DNA from: Hemicentrotus pulcherrimus
Taxonomy: Eukaryota; Echinodermata; Echinoidea; Camarodonta; Strongylocentrotidae
Assembly (NCBI GenBank): GCA_003118195.1
Contig: BEXV01000086.1
Coordinates: 369,825-388,956 of the forward strand
DNA length: 19,132 nucleotides
Direction of reading: 5' to 3'
Under the pieces are notes generated by a model, which worked only from the letters and a program-made list of their open reading frames with translations, made no database searches and was not told where the DNA came from. Position 1 is the first letter of the stretch, and each line of letters opens with the position of its first letter. A program made the position numbers and the translations under genes. Of the stretch, positions 17,600 through 19,132 are shown one piece after another.

Positions 17600-19117
17600 A
17601 TGCGAAATTTGCTTGAAAAAAGTACTACGTACATGTTCAAATAATAAAAAAAGTGCAATAACAGACCAAAAACATACTTAATTCTTCTTTACAATGATAT
17701 CAGTTTTTAACAGTATGGTTCACGTGAAAATAGGGCCCTTTTATCTCAAAAGTAGAATGAAAACGCTAAATTATTATGTCTATGCAGTTTACAGAGCTGC
17801 GAACGTGCATATACATACCCCTTCGGGCTGCAACAAGAGTACCCCATGTTTTTAAAACATTAGTCAATTTCCATTTGATACCTTTGATACCTTAACAGAA
17901 TCTTGTGTCTATCATGTTAACTGTAGTATTCATGCTAGCACAGTATTGAGGAATTTTATTTATTCATGCATTGTTAACCAATACCTTTATGCAGGAAGTT
18001 CAGTTAATATAAAGTATTTGTTACAATTATTTGATTTGTTATACAGTGTAAATGAAATGTTATATAAACCATGTAAAATGTGCCTATGTGTGCTTTCATC
18101 TCAGGCGAAATTAATATTTAAATGAAATGTAAACAGGATCATAGCTTCATTTAATAGACACATGAACATCACCTGCAAGCATGTTCAAGGAATTTGGACA
18201 TCAAATATATGTGATTTCACTTTATGTATAATATGAAGCTGCAACAGGGCTGTAAACCAAACACAGTGATGTGGTACATGTATAATAAATCGGAAATAGC
18301 CTGGACTTGCCCCCGGACACATACCATTGAACCTCATGTAACAAAACACTTGGGGGCCAATGAAATCTACCTTGTATGGAAATCTTGTTATATCAGGGAC
18401 AACAAAGAACTGAGACTGGCAAAATGACCTTATTACAGGTTTGTAACAAGTTTCCAGTTTTCACTGTGCATTGTCTTGTGACAACCAGAAAGGCATTGAC
18501 CCTGTGCTAAATACATGAATGACTTGACGTCCTACATTGATGGGGGTGCCTTCATATTTATGCCTTGGATCTACAGATGGGGAAAACGTGTCATACCTAG
18601 CATATCTATTTTGGTTGCAATTAGAAAAATGAGATCTTTGATGTACCGGTAGTCATATGAAATAACACTTCTAAACTGTATACATGTATAAGAAAGAAAA
18701 AAAAAATCATTTGATGGACGAAAAATATTTTTTGTGGAAGGAACCCTTGAAAATATGTTTATGCATACACGTATTATCATTAGAAGAAATAAAATGTAAA
18801 AGAGACCCCTGGAAATTCACAAATGCCTTTTTCTTTTTATTAGTCCAATTATTATGCCGTATCATCTTTGTAGTGTTTTCTGATTCTGTAAGGTTTTAAC
18901 AGCTTCATAAATTTGACTCAATTTCTTTCTATTATATGGGATGTATGTTAATGTTTCATGAGATCCTTCAAATATTTAAAGCTGAAATGTATATTTTACA
19001 TTTGAATTTTTTTTTGCAAATGTAATTTTAGCTTGAAATATTTTTAACACATTGTGATATCTTTCTGTCACAATTATGACACTTCAGGCTCAGCAATTAT
19101 ATTTTAAACTAAAGAGG
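17600..19117. other. about 1.5 kb with no gene recognised
   Basis: This is AT-rich non-coding sequence. Open frames at 18224-18427 (+), 18571-18780 (-) and 18684-18899 (+) have no motif and biased composition. It contains the third, inverted copy of the word TAAAGGTATTGGTTAACA (17972-17989). Confidence 0.5.
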
Positions 19118-19118
19118 C

Positions 19119-19132
19119 GGGGGGGGGGGGGG
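19119..19132. repeat. Terminal run of 14 G
   Basis: The window ends in an uninterrupted G run after GAGGC. It may be a true homopolymer or a sequencing or contig-end artefact. Confidence 0.9.

Noticed and set aside
18224..18427. 67-aa plus-strand frame
   Set aside because: No motif or splice signals, and it lies in AT-rich non-coding sequence.
500..18652. Recurrent ACCGGTA and TACATGTA words
   Set aside because: They are scattered singly without common flanks. They may be a genome-wide base-composition habit, so no element is called.

Overview
This is metazoan nuclear DNA. Short exons sit between AT-rich introns with GT/AG borders, and the only conserved single-copy gene I recognise is HDDC2. 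The repeat content and sequence style (PIF/Harbinger, Merlin-like, Ty3/gypsy, SGNH/PHD-type non-LTR elements, many TACATGTA and ACCGGTA words) suggest a marine invertebrate such as an echinoderm, hemichordate, lancelet or mollusc. The species cannot be settled from the sequence alone.

Layout. Positions 190-2029 (+) hold the last four coding exons of HDDC2, an HD-domain 5'-deoxynucleotidase. They are intact and phase-consistent. The first third of the protein lies upstream of the window. Positions 2030-3300 are 3' flank with a possible MITE-like hairpin segment. Positions about 3330-5300 (-) hold a decayed Ty3/gypsy retrotransposon with gag and integrase pieces but no recognisable reverse transcriptase. 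Two adjacent near-perfect palindromes sit where gag breaks off. Positions about 5300-7350 show nothing I can name.

Positions about 7380-10120 (-) are a graveyard of DNA-transposon coding pieces: a coiled-coil relic, a Merlin/ISXO2-like transposase fragment, a Harbinger transposase C-terminus, a 90-bp subterminal tandem repeat, a second Harbinger snippet, and a YqaJ-exonuclease/PHD-finger fragment with a 63-bp in-frame duplication. Positions about 10120-11150 are empty.

Positions about 11160-17280 (-) form a mosaic. A multi-exon gene has an exon whose end resembles box I of tyrosine recombinases, and it is interrupted or followed by a broken non-LTR retrotransposon piece (SGNH esterase, PHD finger, start of the APE endonuclease). 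That piece runs in frame into an open frame for an unnamed zinc-ribbon plus C2H2 protein. A 17-bp minisatellite lies at that protein's C-terminus. Positions about 17310-17460 look like a non-LTR 3' tail. The rest is non-coding, and the window ends in a run of 14 G.

Functionally, only HDDC2 looks like a working cellular gene. The zinc-finger frame and the recombinase-like exons are the best candidates for recently active or domesticated mobile-element genes, but each carries at least one frameshift.
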